Assembly: GCF_016919405.1 (NCBI RefSeq)
Contig: NZ_CP070352.1
Coordinates: forward strand, 930,001 to 994,000
Length of the DNA: 64,000 nucleotides
Reading direction: 5' to 3'
DNA from: Ensifer sp. PDNC004
GTDB taxonomy: Bacteria; Pseudomonadota; Alphaproteobacteria; Rhizobiales; Rhizobiaceae
Position 1 is the stretch's first letter. Every line of letters starts with the position of its first letter. Position numbers and translations under genes: made by a program. Below, in pieces: positions 1 to 9,517 of the stretch. The notes below the pieces were generated by a model, which saw nothing but the letters and a program-made list of their open reading frames with translations, ran no database searches and was not told where the DNA came from.

Positions 1-3000
1 AGAGAACTTGTTCAAGGTGGTCTCTATATCGAATCCGAAAACCACAGCGCGATGGCATCTCCCTGGCGTATGGAAGTGGTCTGTGTCACGAAGAGCGATC
101 CTGCGGACGCCTTGCTTTCCGCTCTTGTCCTGTCGAGCGGCACGCTCGAGCCGGCCTTCGATACGAATAACTTCAGCTACACGGCCAAGGTAGCCAGTGG
201 CGTTTCCACCCTTGCGGTGACGCCGTCCGCGGTCGGAGCCACAGCGACGGTGACGATCAACGGCGAAACCGCAACGTCCGGCTCACCAACCAACGTTGCG
301 CTCAATGTTGGCAGTAATACGCTGAAGATCGCCGTGGCGACCGAGGACCGCTCGGTCAAGCGGACCTATTGGCTCGTCGTCACACGCGCCGCACCTCCCA
401 CGATCACCGGTCTCACCCCTTCCACCGGAAGTACGGCCGGTGGACAGTCCGTGACCATCACCGGCACCAACTTCATCGGTGTGAGTGCTGTTACCTTCGG
501 CGGCACGGCTGCGACCACCTTCACCGTCGACAGCGCCACCCAGATTACCGCCATTGCGCCGGCACGAACTGCCGGACCGGCCGATGTGACCGTGACGACC
601 GTCGACAACACCTCCGTGACGCGCGCGAACGGTTATACCTACGGCTCCACGCCGGTCGTCACCGCCGTCAAGCCGGTCAACACGCCCGCACGAACCTACG
701 CCATCGGCGCCTCGCTGATGTTCGACGTGGATTTCGATCAGACGATCGCCATCAGCAACGGATTTCCGCACCTCAAGGCCGTCCTTGGCGCTGTCGAGCG
801 ACGGATGAACTTGATCGGATATGGCTCGAGCACCATGAGGTTCGCCTACACGGTTGTCGAAAACGATCTCGACGAAGACGGAATCGCGATCGGGTCGATG
901 TCGCTCGAAGGCGCCACAATCAAGGATTACTACCACGTAGCGGACGCAGACGTAACACTGCGCAACATTGCCGACATGTCAGGCATCAGGATCGATGGCG
1001 TCCGGCCCACCGTCGCGTCAATCAAACCCGCTGGGACCGGCACGATCTTCGACGTTGAATTTTCCGAACCGGTCATGGCGGTGGACATCGGCAAGTTCAC
1101 CCTGGTGAAAACAGGAACGGCGCAAGGCACGATCGACAGTGTGTCGGGATCGGGATCGGCCTATCAGGTGCATGTGGCGAATGTTTCTGGAGACGGCACC
1201 TTGGCTCTCAGCTTGTCCACGGGCACGGGCATAAAGGATATCGCCGGCAACGAGATGGCCAGTGCGTTCACCGGCGGCACGCCCATGATCGTCACGCCGC
1301 CCTCAATCGACGCCAGTCTCTCGGGCATCGGCATGTCCAACGGCACGCTCACGCCGGCCTTCGACGCCGCCACCACCAGCTACAGTCTCTCGGTAGCCAA
1401 TAGCGTTACCAGCATCGCCGTCACACCGGCCAGCACACATCCCGGCGCCACCGTCTCGGTCAACGGAGCCGTCGTCTCGGCGCCGGGCAGCGTTCCCGTC
1501 AGCCTCCAGGTCGGCGACAACGCCATAAGGATCGTGGTTACGGCGCAGGACGCCGTCACGAAGAAGACCTATGACATCGTCGTCAATCGCGCGGGCGCAG
1601 TTCCGGATGCACCGACTGATGTCAGCGCTGTGTCGGGTGACGGCGAGGCGACGGTCAGCTTCACCGCCCCTGTGAATGCGGGCACCACGCCGATCAGCAG
1701 CTACACTGTGACGTCTGATCCAGGTGGTGCCGTGGCAACCGGCGGATCGAGTCCCATCACCGTGAAGGGCCTTGCCAACGGAACGGCCTACACCTTCACA
1801 GTGACGGCCACCAACAGCATCGGCCCCGGTCCGGCCTCCGATCCGTCCGGTTCGGTCACACCAAAGCCTGCTCCGGTCGCCAACGCTGTGAGTGCGACGG
1901 TTGCGGCAAACTCCACGGCCAATCTGATGACGCTCAGCCTCAGTGGCGGCGCGGCGGACACGCTGGCCATCGGCACCCAGCCGACGCACGGTGCGGCTTC
2001 GGTTTCGGGACTGGCGATCACCTACACCCCGACAGCTGGCTACTCCGGTTCCGACAGCTTCACCTATACCGCCACCAACACCAGCGGTACGTCGAATGCC
2101 GCGACCGTGACGATCACCGTTTCTGCGCCGACCCTCACCTTCTCGCCGCCGGCTGGCGCGCTACCGGGTGGAACGGCCGCGACCGCTTATGGCGGCGTCA
2201 CCGTTACGGCCGCAGCCGGCACCGCGCCCTATACCTACGCCGTCAACGGCACGCTGCCGGACGGGCTGACGCTCGATCCAGCGTCCGGTCTTATCTCGGG
2301 AACGCCGACGACCGCCGGTGACTACACCTTCACGGTCTCGGCCACCGACGCCAACAACGCAACGGGGATGGCGGCCTACTCGATCACGATCGCGGTCGAG
2401 GCGCCGACCGTCGGCGATGTGAGCGCAACCGTCGCGGCAAACTCCACGGCGAACGCCGTCACACCAGATCTCGGAGGCGGAGTTGCCGATACGCTGGCCA
2501 TCGGCACGCAGGCAACGCACGGCACGGCTTCGGTGTCGGGACTTGCGATCAGCTATACACCGACACCAGGCTATTCCGGCTCCGACAGCTTCACCTACAC
2601 CGCCACCAACCCGACCGGTACGTCCGCTGCCGCGACCGTGACGATCACCGTTTCTGCGCCGACCTTCAGCTTCTCGCCGCCGGCCGGCGCGCTACCGGGT
2701 GGAACGGCCGCGACCGCTTATGGCGGCGTCACCGTTACGGCCGCAGCCGGCACCGCGCCCTATACCTACGCCGTCAACGGCACGCTGCCGGACGGGCTGA
2801 CGCTCGATCCAGCGTCCGGTCTTATCTCGGGAACGCCGACGACGGCCGGTGACTACACCTTCACGGTCACGGCCACCGACGCCAACAACGCTACGGGGAC
2901 GGCAGCATACTCGATCGCAATTGCGGTCGAGGCGCCGACCGCCGGCGATGTGAGCGCAACCGTCGCGGCAAACTCCACGGCGAACGCCGTCACACCAGAT

Positions 3001-5586
3001 CTCGGCGGCGGAGTTGCCGATACGCTGGCCATCGGCACGCAGGCAACGCACGGCACAGCTTCGGTTTCGGGACTTGCGATAAGCTATACACCGACACCAG
3101 GCTATTCCGGCTCCGACAGCTTCACCTACACCGCCACCAACGCCAGCGGTACGTCGAATGCGGCGACCGTGACCATCACCGTCACGGCACCCACACTCAC
3201 CTTCGCGCCCTCAGCCGGCACGTTGACCGGGGGTATCGTCGGGACGGCCTATGACGTCATAGTCGTCGCGTCGGCCGGCACCGCGCCCTATCGCTATGCC
3301 GTGACTTCAGGCGAACTGCCTGCAGGCCTCGCGCTCGATGGCATCACCGGTCGCATCTCGGGGATGCCGACGACCGCCGGAAGCTACAATTTCACCGTGA
3401 CGGCAACCGACGCCAACAACGCAACGGGAACCGCAAGCTACTCGATCGCCATCGTCATGCAGGCTCCGACAGCCAACAATGTGCGTGCGACTGTCGCAGC
3501 AAACTCCGCTGTCAACCCGATCACGCTTGATCTCACCGGCGGCGCAGCGAATTCCGTGGCCATCGGCGCCCAGCCGGCGCACGGCACGGCCGCGGTGTCG
3601 GGACTCGCGATCACCTATACCCCGACACCGGGCTATTCCGGTTCCGACAGCTTCACCTATGTGGCCACCAACGCCACCGGCACCTCGCCTGCCGCAACGG
3701 TGGCGATCACAGTGACAGCGCCGACACTCGCCTTCTCGCCGACGACTGGCGCGCTGGCGAGCGGAACCGCCGGAAGCGCCTATGGCGGCGCCACCGTCAT
3801 CGCCTCGGGCGGAACCGCGCCCTATCGATATGCGGTCACATCGGGCCAGCTTCCTGCGGGCCTCGCGCTCGACGGCGCCACCGGCGCGATCGGCGGCACC
3901 CCGACCCGGGCCGGAAACCACGATTTTACCGTGACGGCAACCGATGCCAACAATGCTTCCGGAACCGCACGCTATTCGATCGCGATTGTAGCGGCCCCAG
4001 TCGATTTCGCCTTCCAGCCACCCGCTGGAGCGCTCACGGACGCCATGGCCGGCGAGAACTATAGCCAGCCAATTGCCGCCAAAGGCGGAACCGGGCCGAT
4101 GCTCTATCGCCTGGCATCCGGCGCCTTGCCCAAGGGCATGGTCCTCAACATCTCGACGGGTGAACTGACCGGCCCACTGGCCGCGGATGCCGGCGGGAAT
4201 TACACGTTCACAATCGAGGCTCGCGACGGCAACGGCGCAACGGGAACGGCGAGCTATACCGTCAAGGTCCAAGCCCGCACGATCACGGTCAGCGACAAGG
4301 TGGTCGATGTCCCGGCCGGGTCCGCACCGCCCGATGTCTATCTCAATCGCGGCGCCACCGGCGGTCCGTTCATTGGGGCCGAGACCACCTTTGTCGAACC
4401 GGCCCAAGCCGGAACGGCGTCGATCATCCAGGGCGAGTTGGCACAGGTCGGTCCGGTCGCCGCCCCGGTTGGCTGGTATCTGAAGTTCACGCCCAGCAGG
4501 GCGTATTCCGGCCAGGTGCGCGTCGGCTTCCGCATGATCAGTGCGCTCGGTACTTCCAACACCGGGACCGTGACCTACAATCTCGCCTTCGATGCGTCCG
4601 GGCACGCTGCGGAGATCGACGCGCTCGTGCGCGACTTCGTGCGGACGCGGCAGAACCTGATCGCCTCGACCATCAAGGTGCCGGGCCTCATCGACCGGCG
4701 GCGGATGGCCGCGGGAACGGACACGGTGACCACGCGTATGACACCTTCCACCGTTGGCGTTACACTTGGCTTTTCCACCAGTCTTGCCCAGATCGAGGCT
4801 GCGCGCGACAGCGCCGATGGCATTGACCAGGCAGAAGCCTCGCCGTTCAACATCTGGCTCGACAGCACGTTCCTGATGCACCGCCGTAAGGACGACGATG
4901 ACAAGTGGGGCAACTTCGGCATGGTCTCGCTTGGCGCAGACTATCTGCTGTCGGAGAAGGCGCTGCTCGGCCTGTCCTTCCACTATGACCGAATGACCGA
5001 CCCGACCGACGAGGATGCGGAGCTGTCCGGCAATGGCTGGCTCGCTGGCCCCTATGCCTCATTCGAACTCGGCAAGAGTATCTTCTGGGATACGAGCCTG
5101 CTTTATGGCGGCTCGTCCAACACCATCGATATGAACATGAACGCCTTTGACGGCACGTTCGACACGCGCCGCTTGCTCATGGACACCTCCGTCAAGGGGC
5201 AATGGCAGCTGGACGATGCAACCGTGTTTACGCCGGCGCTGCGGGCCGTCTATTTCTCCGAGACGGTTGACGACTATGGAGTGAAGAACGGCGCCGGCGA
5301 CCTCATCGACCTCAAGGGCTTCACCGAGGAGCAATTGCGGGTCAGTCTGAGGGCGGAGATTGCCCGGCAGTTCAGCCTTGAGAACGAGATGACGCTGACG
5401 CCCAAGCTCGCCGGCACGCTCGGCTACTCCGGGCTTGATGGCGCGGGCATGTTCGGCTCGCTTTCGGCCGGACTGTCACTAAAAACCGCGGAGAGCTGGT
5501 CGATCGACACCGGTCTGCTATTCAACATCGAAGGCGACGGTGAGACATCTGCGGGCGCAAAGGTTGGGGTCAGTGGACGTTTTTGA
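1..5586 (+). CDS. Modular Ig-like/FN3 autotransporter (type V secretion), 5' end outside window
   Basis: The reading frame is open from base 1, so the start and signal peptide lie upstream. Domain order by inspection: cadherin-like beta-sandwich (about nt 100-400), IPT/TIG (about 400-650), a bacterial Ig-like region, a second cadherin-like sandwich (about 1310-1600), a fibronectin type III module (about 1610-1870), four Ig-type units of 177 residues (1879-4002), a further putative Ig unit, and a C-terminal barrel from about nt 4840. The barrel ends in Gly-Arg-Phe, the terminal aromatic expected of an autotransporter, so the 3' end is intact. By family knowledge it should be an outer-membrane protein with a long beta-rich surface passenger, plausibly an adhesin. 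An IS30 remnant begins a few bases after the stop. The ligand is unknown. Confidence 0.88.
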   Translation, partial: RELVQGGLYIESENHSAMASPWRMEVVCVTKSDPADALLSALVLSSGTLEPAFDTNNFSYTAKVASGVSTLAVTPSAVGATATVTINGETATSGSPTNVALNVGSNTLKIAVATEDRSVKRTYWLVVTRAAPPTITGLTPSTGSTAGGQSVTITGTNFIGVSAVTFGGTAATTFTVDSATQITAIAPARTAGPADVTVTTVDNTSVTRANGYTYGSTPVVTAVKPVNTPARTYAIGASLMFDVDFDQTIAISNGFPHLKAVLGAVERRMNLIGYGSSTMRFAYTVVENDLDEDGIAIGSMSLEGATIKDYYHVADADVTLRNIADMSGIRIDGVRPTVASIKPAGTGTIFDVEFSEPVMAVDIGKFTLVKTGTAQGTIDSVSGSGSAYQVHVANVSGDGTLALSLSTGTGIKDIAGNEMASAFTGGTPMIVTPPSIDASLSGIGMSNGTLTPAFDAATTSYSLSVANSVTSIAVTPASTHPGATVSVNGAVVSAPGSVPVSLQVGDNAIRIVVTAQDAVTKKTYDIVVNRAGAVPDAPTDVSAVSGDGEATVSFTAPVNAGTTPISSYTVTSDPGGAVATGGSSPITVKGLANGTAYTFTVTATNSIGPGPASDPSGSVTPKPAPVANAVSATVAANSTANLMTLSLSGGAADTLAIGTQPTHGAASVSGLAITYTPTAGYSGSDSFTYTATNTSGTSNAATVTITVSAPTLTFSPPAGALPGGTAATAYGGVTVTAAAGTAPYTYAVNGTLPDGLTLDPASGLISGTPTTAGDYTFTVSATDANNATGMAAYSITIAVEAPTVGDVSATVAANSTANAVTPDLGGGVADTLAIGTQATHGTASVSGLAISYTPTPGYSGSDSFTYTATNPTGTSAAATVTITVSAPTFSFSPPAGALPGGTAATAYGGVTVTAAAGTAPYTYAVNGTLPDGLTLDPASGLISGTPTTAGDYTFTVTATDANNATGTAAYSIAIAVEAPTAGDVSATVAANSTANAVTPDLGGGVADTLAIGTQATHGTASVSGLAISYTPTPGYSGSDSFTYTATNASGTSNAATVTITVTAPTLTFAPSAGTLTGGIVGTAYDVIVVASAGTAPYRYAVTSGELPAGLALDGITGRISGMPTTAGSYNFTVTATDANNATGTASYSIAIVMQAPTANNVRATVAANSAVNPITLDLTGGAANSVAIGAQPAHGTAAVSGLAITYTPTPGYSGSDSFTYVATNATGTSPAATVAITVTAPTLAFSPTTGALASGTAGSAYGGATVIASGGTAPYRYAVTSGQLPAGLALDGATGAIGGTPTRAGNHDFTVTATDANNASGTARYSIAIVAAPVDFAFQPPAGALTDAMAGENYSQPIAAKGGTGPMLYRLASGALPKGMVLNISTGELTGPLAADAGGNYTFTIEARDGNGATGTASYTVKVQARTITVSDKVVDVPAGSAPPDVYLNRGATGGPFIGAETTFVEPAQAGTASIIQGELAQVGPVAAPVGWYLKFTPSRAYSGQVRVGFRMISALGTSNTGTVTYNLAFDASGHAAEIDALVRDFVRTRQNLIASTIKVPGLIDRRRMAAGTDTVTTRMTPSTVGVTLGFSTSLAQIEAARDSADGIDQAEASPFNIWLDSTFLMHRRKDDDDKWGNFGMVSLGADYLLSEKALLGLSFHYDRMTDPTDEDAELSGNGWLAGPYASFELGKSIFWDTSLLYGGSSNTIDMNMNAFDGTFDTRRLLMDTSVKGQWQLDDATVFTPALRAVYFSETVDDYGVKNGAGDLIDLKGFTEEQLRVSLRAEIARQFSLENEMTLTPKLAGTLGYSGLDGAGMFGSLSAGLSLKTAESWSIDTGLLFNIEGDGETSAGAKVGVSGRF
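1879..4002 (+). repeat. Four tandem 531-bp coding repeats in the autotransporter passenger
   Basis: Units start near 1879, 2410, 2941 and 3472, exactly 531 bp (177 codons) apart. Each encodes a cadherin-like half with the pattern YTPTxGYSGSDSFTY followed by a putative Ig half with LPxGLxLDxxxGxIxGxPTxAG. Units 1 and 2 are almost identical at DNA level over stretches such as 2146-2340 versus 2677-2871, while units 3 and 4 have diverged. This points to recent duplication or gene conversion of the central units and makes copy number likely to vary between strains. Confidence 0.9.
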
Positions 5587-5592
5587 ATAAGC

Positions 5593-5712
5593 ATGCCAGG
5601 CGGTACCGACTTTACAGGAGTGTCGCAACACAAGCTCATCCAGCTTGCGCGCCGGCTCAACGACCAGCCGAGAAAGTGCCTCAACTACAAGGCGTCGGCC
5701 GAAGAGCTTGCG
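5593..5712 (+). pseudogene. IS30-family transposase C-terminal remnant
   Basis: Frame from 5593 reads GGTDFTGVSQHKLIQLARR then LNDQPRKCLNYKASAEEL, the typical C-terminus of IS30-family transposases, whose consensus is LNxRPRKxLGYxTPxE. Only about 40 codons remain and there is no catalytic DDE region. At about 5710 it runs into a remnant of a different IS on the opposite strand. The identification rests on motif recognition alone. Confidence 0.7.
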
Positions 5713-6174
5713 GGCCAGCGCGCCACGCGCCTTTCTGGAACCGGCCCGTCTTGCGACCGCCAGCGCCCGACACTTCAGCTCTGCCCCTTTGACCGGTCGC
5801 GTCCCGATGACATTGGCCGACTCGTGGAGCGCGGTGCGCACACTGCCATCACCGATCTTTGAGATGCGACCACCATGATCGGTCACGCCCGATTGATATT
5901 TCTTCGGCGTCAATCCGAAGTGCGGCCCCACCGCTCGTGATGAGCGGAATCGCTCCGGCGCATCGACGGCCGCCACAAATGTCAGCGCCACCAGGACGCC
6001 AACGCCGGGCGTCGTCATGAGTCGCTGTGCGTAGTCATCCCGGTGGGCGATGGCATGCAGATTGCGTTCAAAACCTGCAATTTCATGCACAAGCGCGTCG
6101 CGCATCTTCCGTAGTGCCGTAGCGATCGCCTCCAGGGTCGAATGGCCTTCCATCAGTTCGCGGATGCGGCACAT
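5713..6174 (-). pseudogene. IS110-family transposase C-terminal remnant (truncated at both ends)
   Basis: The minus frame contains the hallmarks of the IS110 C-terminal domain (Transposase_20): TPGVGVLVALTF, then FGLTPKKYQSG, then GGRISKIGDGSVRTAL and the end of the conserved core, ARRAGSRKARGALARKL. The N-terminal DEDD catalytic domain is absent, and beyond about 5713 the frame reads through the antisense of the IS30 remnant. The upstream edge overlaps the last codons of the sulfatase at 6153-6174, so the insertion or deletion that created it probably replaced the sulfatase's natural stop. It cannot encode an active transposase. Confidence 0.85.
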
Positions 6175-7817
6175 ACGGGCGAACTCTCGGGCAAAATAAC
6201 ATTGTTTGTTTCGACGTATTCAGCCCAGTGCTGAATTAGCCGCTCTCTAGTCATTGGTTGGCTCGAAGAAAGATCGACTGTCTCGGCTGGATCGGCGGCC
6301 AAATTGTATAGCTGCCAGGAACCGGTGCCATAGGGTTCGCATAACCAGAGCAACTTCCAGTCGCCCTGCCGAATGGCTCGACTGCCGAAAAGTTCCCAGC
6401 CGAGCCAATCGGATGAATCGCGAACCGAGGCGCGCGAAGCATTCAAGATCGGGACAAGAGCCTTGCCTTGCAATTGAGCAACTGCTTTGCCGTCGTACTC
6501 GTCCGGGTGTGGTACGTTCGCTGCGGCCAATATCGTCGCCGGAATGTCCATTATGTGCGCGAGCGCGTTGGATATCCTTCCGCTTCCCCGGACGGCGGGT
6601 CCAGCTATGATCAAAGGCGCTCGTATACCGCCTTCGGACAGAAAACCCTTGAAGAGACGAAACGGACCGGCACTGACCTGGGCCCAAGCTGCGCCGTACT
6701 GAATGAAGGTTCCCTTCTTGCCCCAGTCCTCGAAGCGACTGTTGTCCCACGGCTTCCCCATGTTCATCATCGTGCCTTCGGGGCCATTGTCCGAGAGGAA
6801 AATGATCAAAGTATCGTCATAAAGGTTGTTTGACTTGAGATACCTGATCAGTTTGCCGATGTTGGCATCCATATGCTCGACCATGGCTGCGTAGAGTTCC
6901 ATTCTCCGCGAGGACTGGCGTCGATCGTTATCGGATAGCTCGGCCCATGCGGGGACGCTCGGGAGCCGCGGAAACGTGGTCGCAGTTGCATCGACGATAC
7001 CAAGCTTCTTCATACGCTCTATACGGGTTGCGCGCGTAGCGTCGTAACCTTGATCGTAACGACCTTTGTATTTGTCGAGCCATTCAGCGGGCAATTGAAA
7101 GGGGTCATGTGGGGCCTGTAATGCCAGATAGGCAAAAAACGGCTTTCCGTCGCCGCGGTCCTTCTCGATGTCGTCAATGATTGACGACGAATAATCCTCG
7201 CTCGAATGAAAGCCCGGACGTAAGGATTGGATCGCTTGCCCATTATGCGTATAGAGTTGCTTTTGCCCCTTTGCCCCCCACATATCATCGAGATGGCTTC
7301 CGCCACCGGGGATCAAGGTCAAGTCGCGTATGAAGCCTCGAGCCGCAGGCCAATGGGCAGGGTCCTCGCCCATGTGCCACTTGCCCGCCATGTAGGTATT
7401 GTAACCCGCGTCTTTCAGCAACGATGCCACTGTCACGACTCGGTCATTGAGATACCCTTCGTAACCACGATTTCCCTTCTGATTTGGAGCCATAAATTCG
7501 GCCATGTTGCCCAGACCGGCGATGTGGTTGTCGACGCCCGTCAACATCATCGCGCGCGACGGCGAGCATGTCGCGCTCACCCCGAAATTCGTAAATCTGA
7601 GCCCGACCGATGCCAGCGCATCGAGATTTGGCGTACTGATCTCGCCACCGAAGCTGCCGATATCCGCGTACCCCAGATCGTCGGCAACGATGAGGGCGAT
7701 ATTTGGTCGCCGTTCCTGTGCGAGGCTTAGGCTGGATGAAGCCGATAGAAGGAACAGTGCTGCCGCGGTGCTCGGTGCTGCATGGGCCATGACGCGGCGG
7801 ACGAGAGACAACGCCAT
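6153..7817 (-). CDS. Type I arylsulfatase, exported
   Basis: 554 residues with an N-terminal signal peptide (hydrophobic to about residue 33, then QERRPN). Sulfatase landmarks: metal-binding DD at 46-47 in ALIVADDLGYADIG, the formylglycine motif C84-S-P-S-R, the AGKWHMG motif and a later SDNGPEG. It should hydrolyse a sulfate ester in the periplasm after Cys84 is converted to formylglycine. No FGE or anSME maturase is visible in the window. Start chosen at ATG 7817, preceded by GGAG at good spacing. The final residues (about SSPVCAASAN) are encoded inside the IS110 remnant, so the natural C-terminus has been replaced, though the catalytic part looks complete. Substrate unknown. A second sulfatase lies 4.4 kb upstream. 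Confidence 0.9.
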   Translation of the reverse strand: MALSLVRRVMAHAAPSTAAALFLLSASSSLSLAQERRPNIALIVADDLGYADIGSFGGEISTPNLDALASVGLRFTNFGVSATCSPSRAMMLTGVDNHIAGLGNMAEFMAPNQKGNRGYEGYLNDRVVTVASLLKDAGYNTYMAGKWHMGEDPAHWPAARGFIRDLTLIPGGGSHLDDMWGAKGQKQLYTHNGQAIQSLRPGFHSSEDYSSSIIDDIEKDRGDGKPFFAYLALQAPHDPFQLPAEWLDKYKGRYDQGYDATRATRIERMKKLGIVDATATTFPRLPSVPAWAELSDNDRRQSSRRMELYAAMVEHMDANIGKLIRYLKSNNLYDDTLIIFLSDNGPEGTMMNMGKPWDNSRFEDWGKKGTFIQYGAAWAQVSAGPFRLFKGFLSEGGIRAPLIIAGPAVRGSGRISNALAHIMDIPATILAAANVPHPDEYDGKAVAQLQGKALVPILNASRASVRDSSDWLGWELFGSRAIRQGDWKLLWLCEPYGTGSWQLYNLAADPAETVDLSSSQPMTRERLIQHWAEYVETNNVILPESSPVCAASAN

Positions 7818-7883
7818 ACTAAATCTCCAAATATCGACTGAGCTGTAGGGCGGGCGTCACGTGCGGCCTCTATCGTGCAGCTG

Positions 7884-8672
7884 CTAAAATCGAACTTCCA
7901 GAGTCAGTATTGGCCCCTGCTGTACGGCGTCAAAAACGAACCCGTCTTTGCTGTAGTCGACCCCTAGTGCCCGGTAGCCAGCCAAAGCTGAAATAGTCTC
8001 GTTGAAACGGTATCCGATCGCGGCGGCAACATCCCAGTCGACATCAGCTCCTCCAGCGCCGACAAGGCCCCAGCCCGTGAGATAGATTTCAGGTGTGATC
8101 GAATAGGTGCCTCGAAGACCGGCGACCGCATCGACCCATGTCGCATCGTCGGTTGCGGAACGTCCATCGAGAATGCCCCCGCTGAAAGAGACTTCGTTCT
8201 TAGCGGACCAAATGCGCGCGCCGCCGGCGACATCAAGCCGGGCCGCGGAATCTTCGAAAATCGTGTAACCTACACCCAGCAATCCCGCGAAGGTCTCGGC
8301 AGATACCGAGACATCAGACGCAACAACGCCCCGCGGCGTCGCACCTTGACCTGAAATCTTCGTGTAGATCACGTCACCGAAAACACTATAGGGACCATAG
8401 CGCGCTTCACCCATCGCCATCGCCGCGAACTCTAGGTGATCGAATATATCGCCGAAGCTCGCGTCGATATGCGCCTCGGGCAAACCAAAGGATGCGACGT
8501 CCCCTTTCAGGCCTGCGGCCCAAAAGTAAGGTGCAAACGAGAAGGTCCAACCGCCAGCAGTCTCAGTCTCTTGGACTTCGGGCGTCATTGGTGATTTGAG
8601 GTCGGCAGCCAAGGCACCGCCAACCACCAGAAAACATGTCATGGTTGCGATGGAAAAGAGATGTGCTTGCAT
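7884..8672 (-). CDS. Small outer-membrane beta-barrel protein
   Basis: 262 residues from ATG 8672, chosen over the in-frame start 45 bases upstream because GGGGGA precedes it and a clean signal peptide follows (MQAHLFSIATMTCFLVVGGALA). The mature part alternates polar and aromatic residues (SFAPYFWAAGLKGDV, GVGYTIFED, AAIGYRFNETISALAGYRA) and ends in Val-Arg-Phe, the terminal aromatic of an outer-membrane barrel. It lies 66 bp downstream of the sulfatase on the same strand and may be cotranscribed, possibly as a pore for sulfated substrates or products, which is inference from position. No family-specific motif recognised. Confidence 0.75.
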   Translation of the reverse strand: MQAHLFSIATMTCFLVVGGALAADLKSPMTPEVQETETAGGWTFSFAPYFWAAGLKGDVASFGLPEAHIDASFGDIFDHLEFAAMAMGEARYGPYSVFGDVIYTKISGQGATPRGVVASDVSVSAETFAGLLGVGYTIFEDSAARLDVAGGARIWSAKNEVSFSGGILDGRSATDDATWVDAVAGLRGTYSITPEIYLTGWGLVGAGGADVDWDVAAAIGYRFNETISALAGYRALGVDYSKDGFVFDAVQQGPILTLEVRF

Positions 8673-9040
8673 TGTTCCCCCAAGTGGTTCCCACCACGAA
8701 CTGGTTTCTGACAGCATACTTCAGAATAAACTCAAACATGTCCAAGCAAATTACGGCACTACGTTCGACGATGGCACCATTTTTGCGCCGGTGTGACGAA
8801 CTTTGGTCCCGCGCATGGGCCGCAGTCCGGCCAAAGGCGTCCAGCCCCTCCCCTGTCACGCCGCCATGACTCGACACGGCGGAGGCTTCGAAAAATGCCG
8901 AGGCGCCGATGTCTCGCCTCGCGGACTGTTGCGCGCTGGCCTTTCTTGTGGTGACGCTTCTTCTGGCGGCGATCGCATGGGTACTTGCAGGACAAGCCGC
9001 AAGGGCACTGGCGGCGCTGGTGATTGCCACCGTTGAATGG
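8673..9040. other. 368 bp without a recognised gene
   Basis: Six frames were considered. A plus-strand frame from 8909 begins with a 45-residue hydrophobic stretch but then runs antisense to the better supported gene at 9041-9481. I see no homology, hairpin or repeat here. It should hold the promoter of the barrel gene. Confidence 0.4.
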
Positions 9041-9481
9041 TCAGCGCGTCCGCGTGGACAAGTCATCCCTGCAGGCCTCGCTGAACTCTGTGAGCAGGTT
9101 CAAGTCGCCCTTCCTGACAGTCTCCGTGACATCATGAAGGCTGCGATTCGGGCCGAGGTAGGCTTCGAGAATGCGCCCCTCGATCCGTTCGGCAGCGCTG
9201 ATCACCGGGCGGGCCGACATCACACGCATGTGTCCGATCAAGGCGTAAAGCCTTATCATGTTGGTGACGTCTTCCGTCTGATGAGTCAGCGCGTCTCCAT
9301 AGAGTCGCGCGGCCTCATCAATGAAATCGCTGTAGAGCGCCTCCAGCTTCTCCCTTTCTTTTTGGCGTACTGCATTGTGAAACTGTGCTCGTTGCGTGAG
9401 CCAAGTGGTGCTTAGCGCGGTCATACTGCCGATGATAGCACCCGCGAGGGCGGAAAATGCCGGAATATAGGCTGGATTCAA
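9041..9481 (-). CDS. Small membrane-anchored conserved hypothetical protein
   Basis: 146 residues starting at TTG 9481, preceded by CGGAGG at ideal spacing. An N-terminal membrane segment (residues 4-25, PAYIPAFSALAGAIIGSMTA) is followed by a charged, helical cytoplasmic part (QKEREKLEALYSDFIDEAAR). This single N-terminal helix plus soluble helical tail resembles a common uncharacterised proteobacterial family with an ALAGxxIGxxT membrane motif. No catalytic residues recognised. It sits 36 bp downstream of the phosphatase fusion gene on the same strand, so cotranscription is likely. Function unknown. Confidence 0.65.
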   Translation of the reverse strand: MNPAYIPAFSALAGAIIGSMTALSTTWLTQRAQFHNAVRQKEREKLEALYSDFIDEAARLYGDALTHQTEDVTNMIRLYALIGHMRVMSARPVISAAERIEGRILEAYLGPNRSLHDVTETVRKGDLNLLTEFSEACRDDLSTRTR

Positions 9482-9517
9482 GGCTGCCTCCGCGACACAG
9501 GTGAAATCGGGATGGAA

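Noticed and set aside
283..936. Long minus-strand ORF opposite the first autotransporter
   Set aside because: Arg/Gly/His-rich shadow caused by GC-rich codons; no family resemblance and fully antisense to a clear domain protein.
8909..9415. Plus-strand ORF starting with a hydrophobic helix
   Set aside because: Mostly antisense to a better supported gene with a strong ribosome site; no homology after the first 45 residues.
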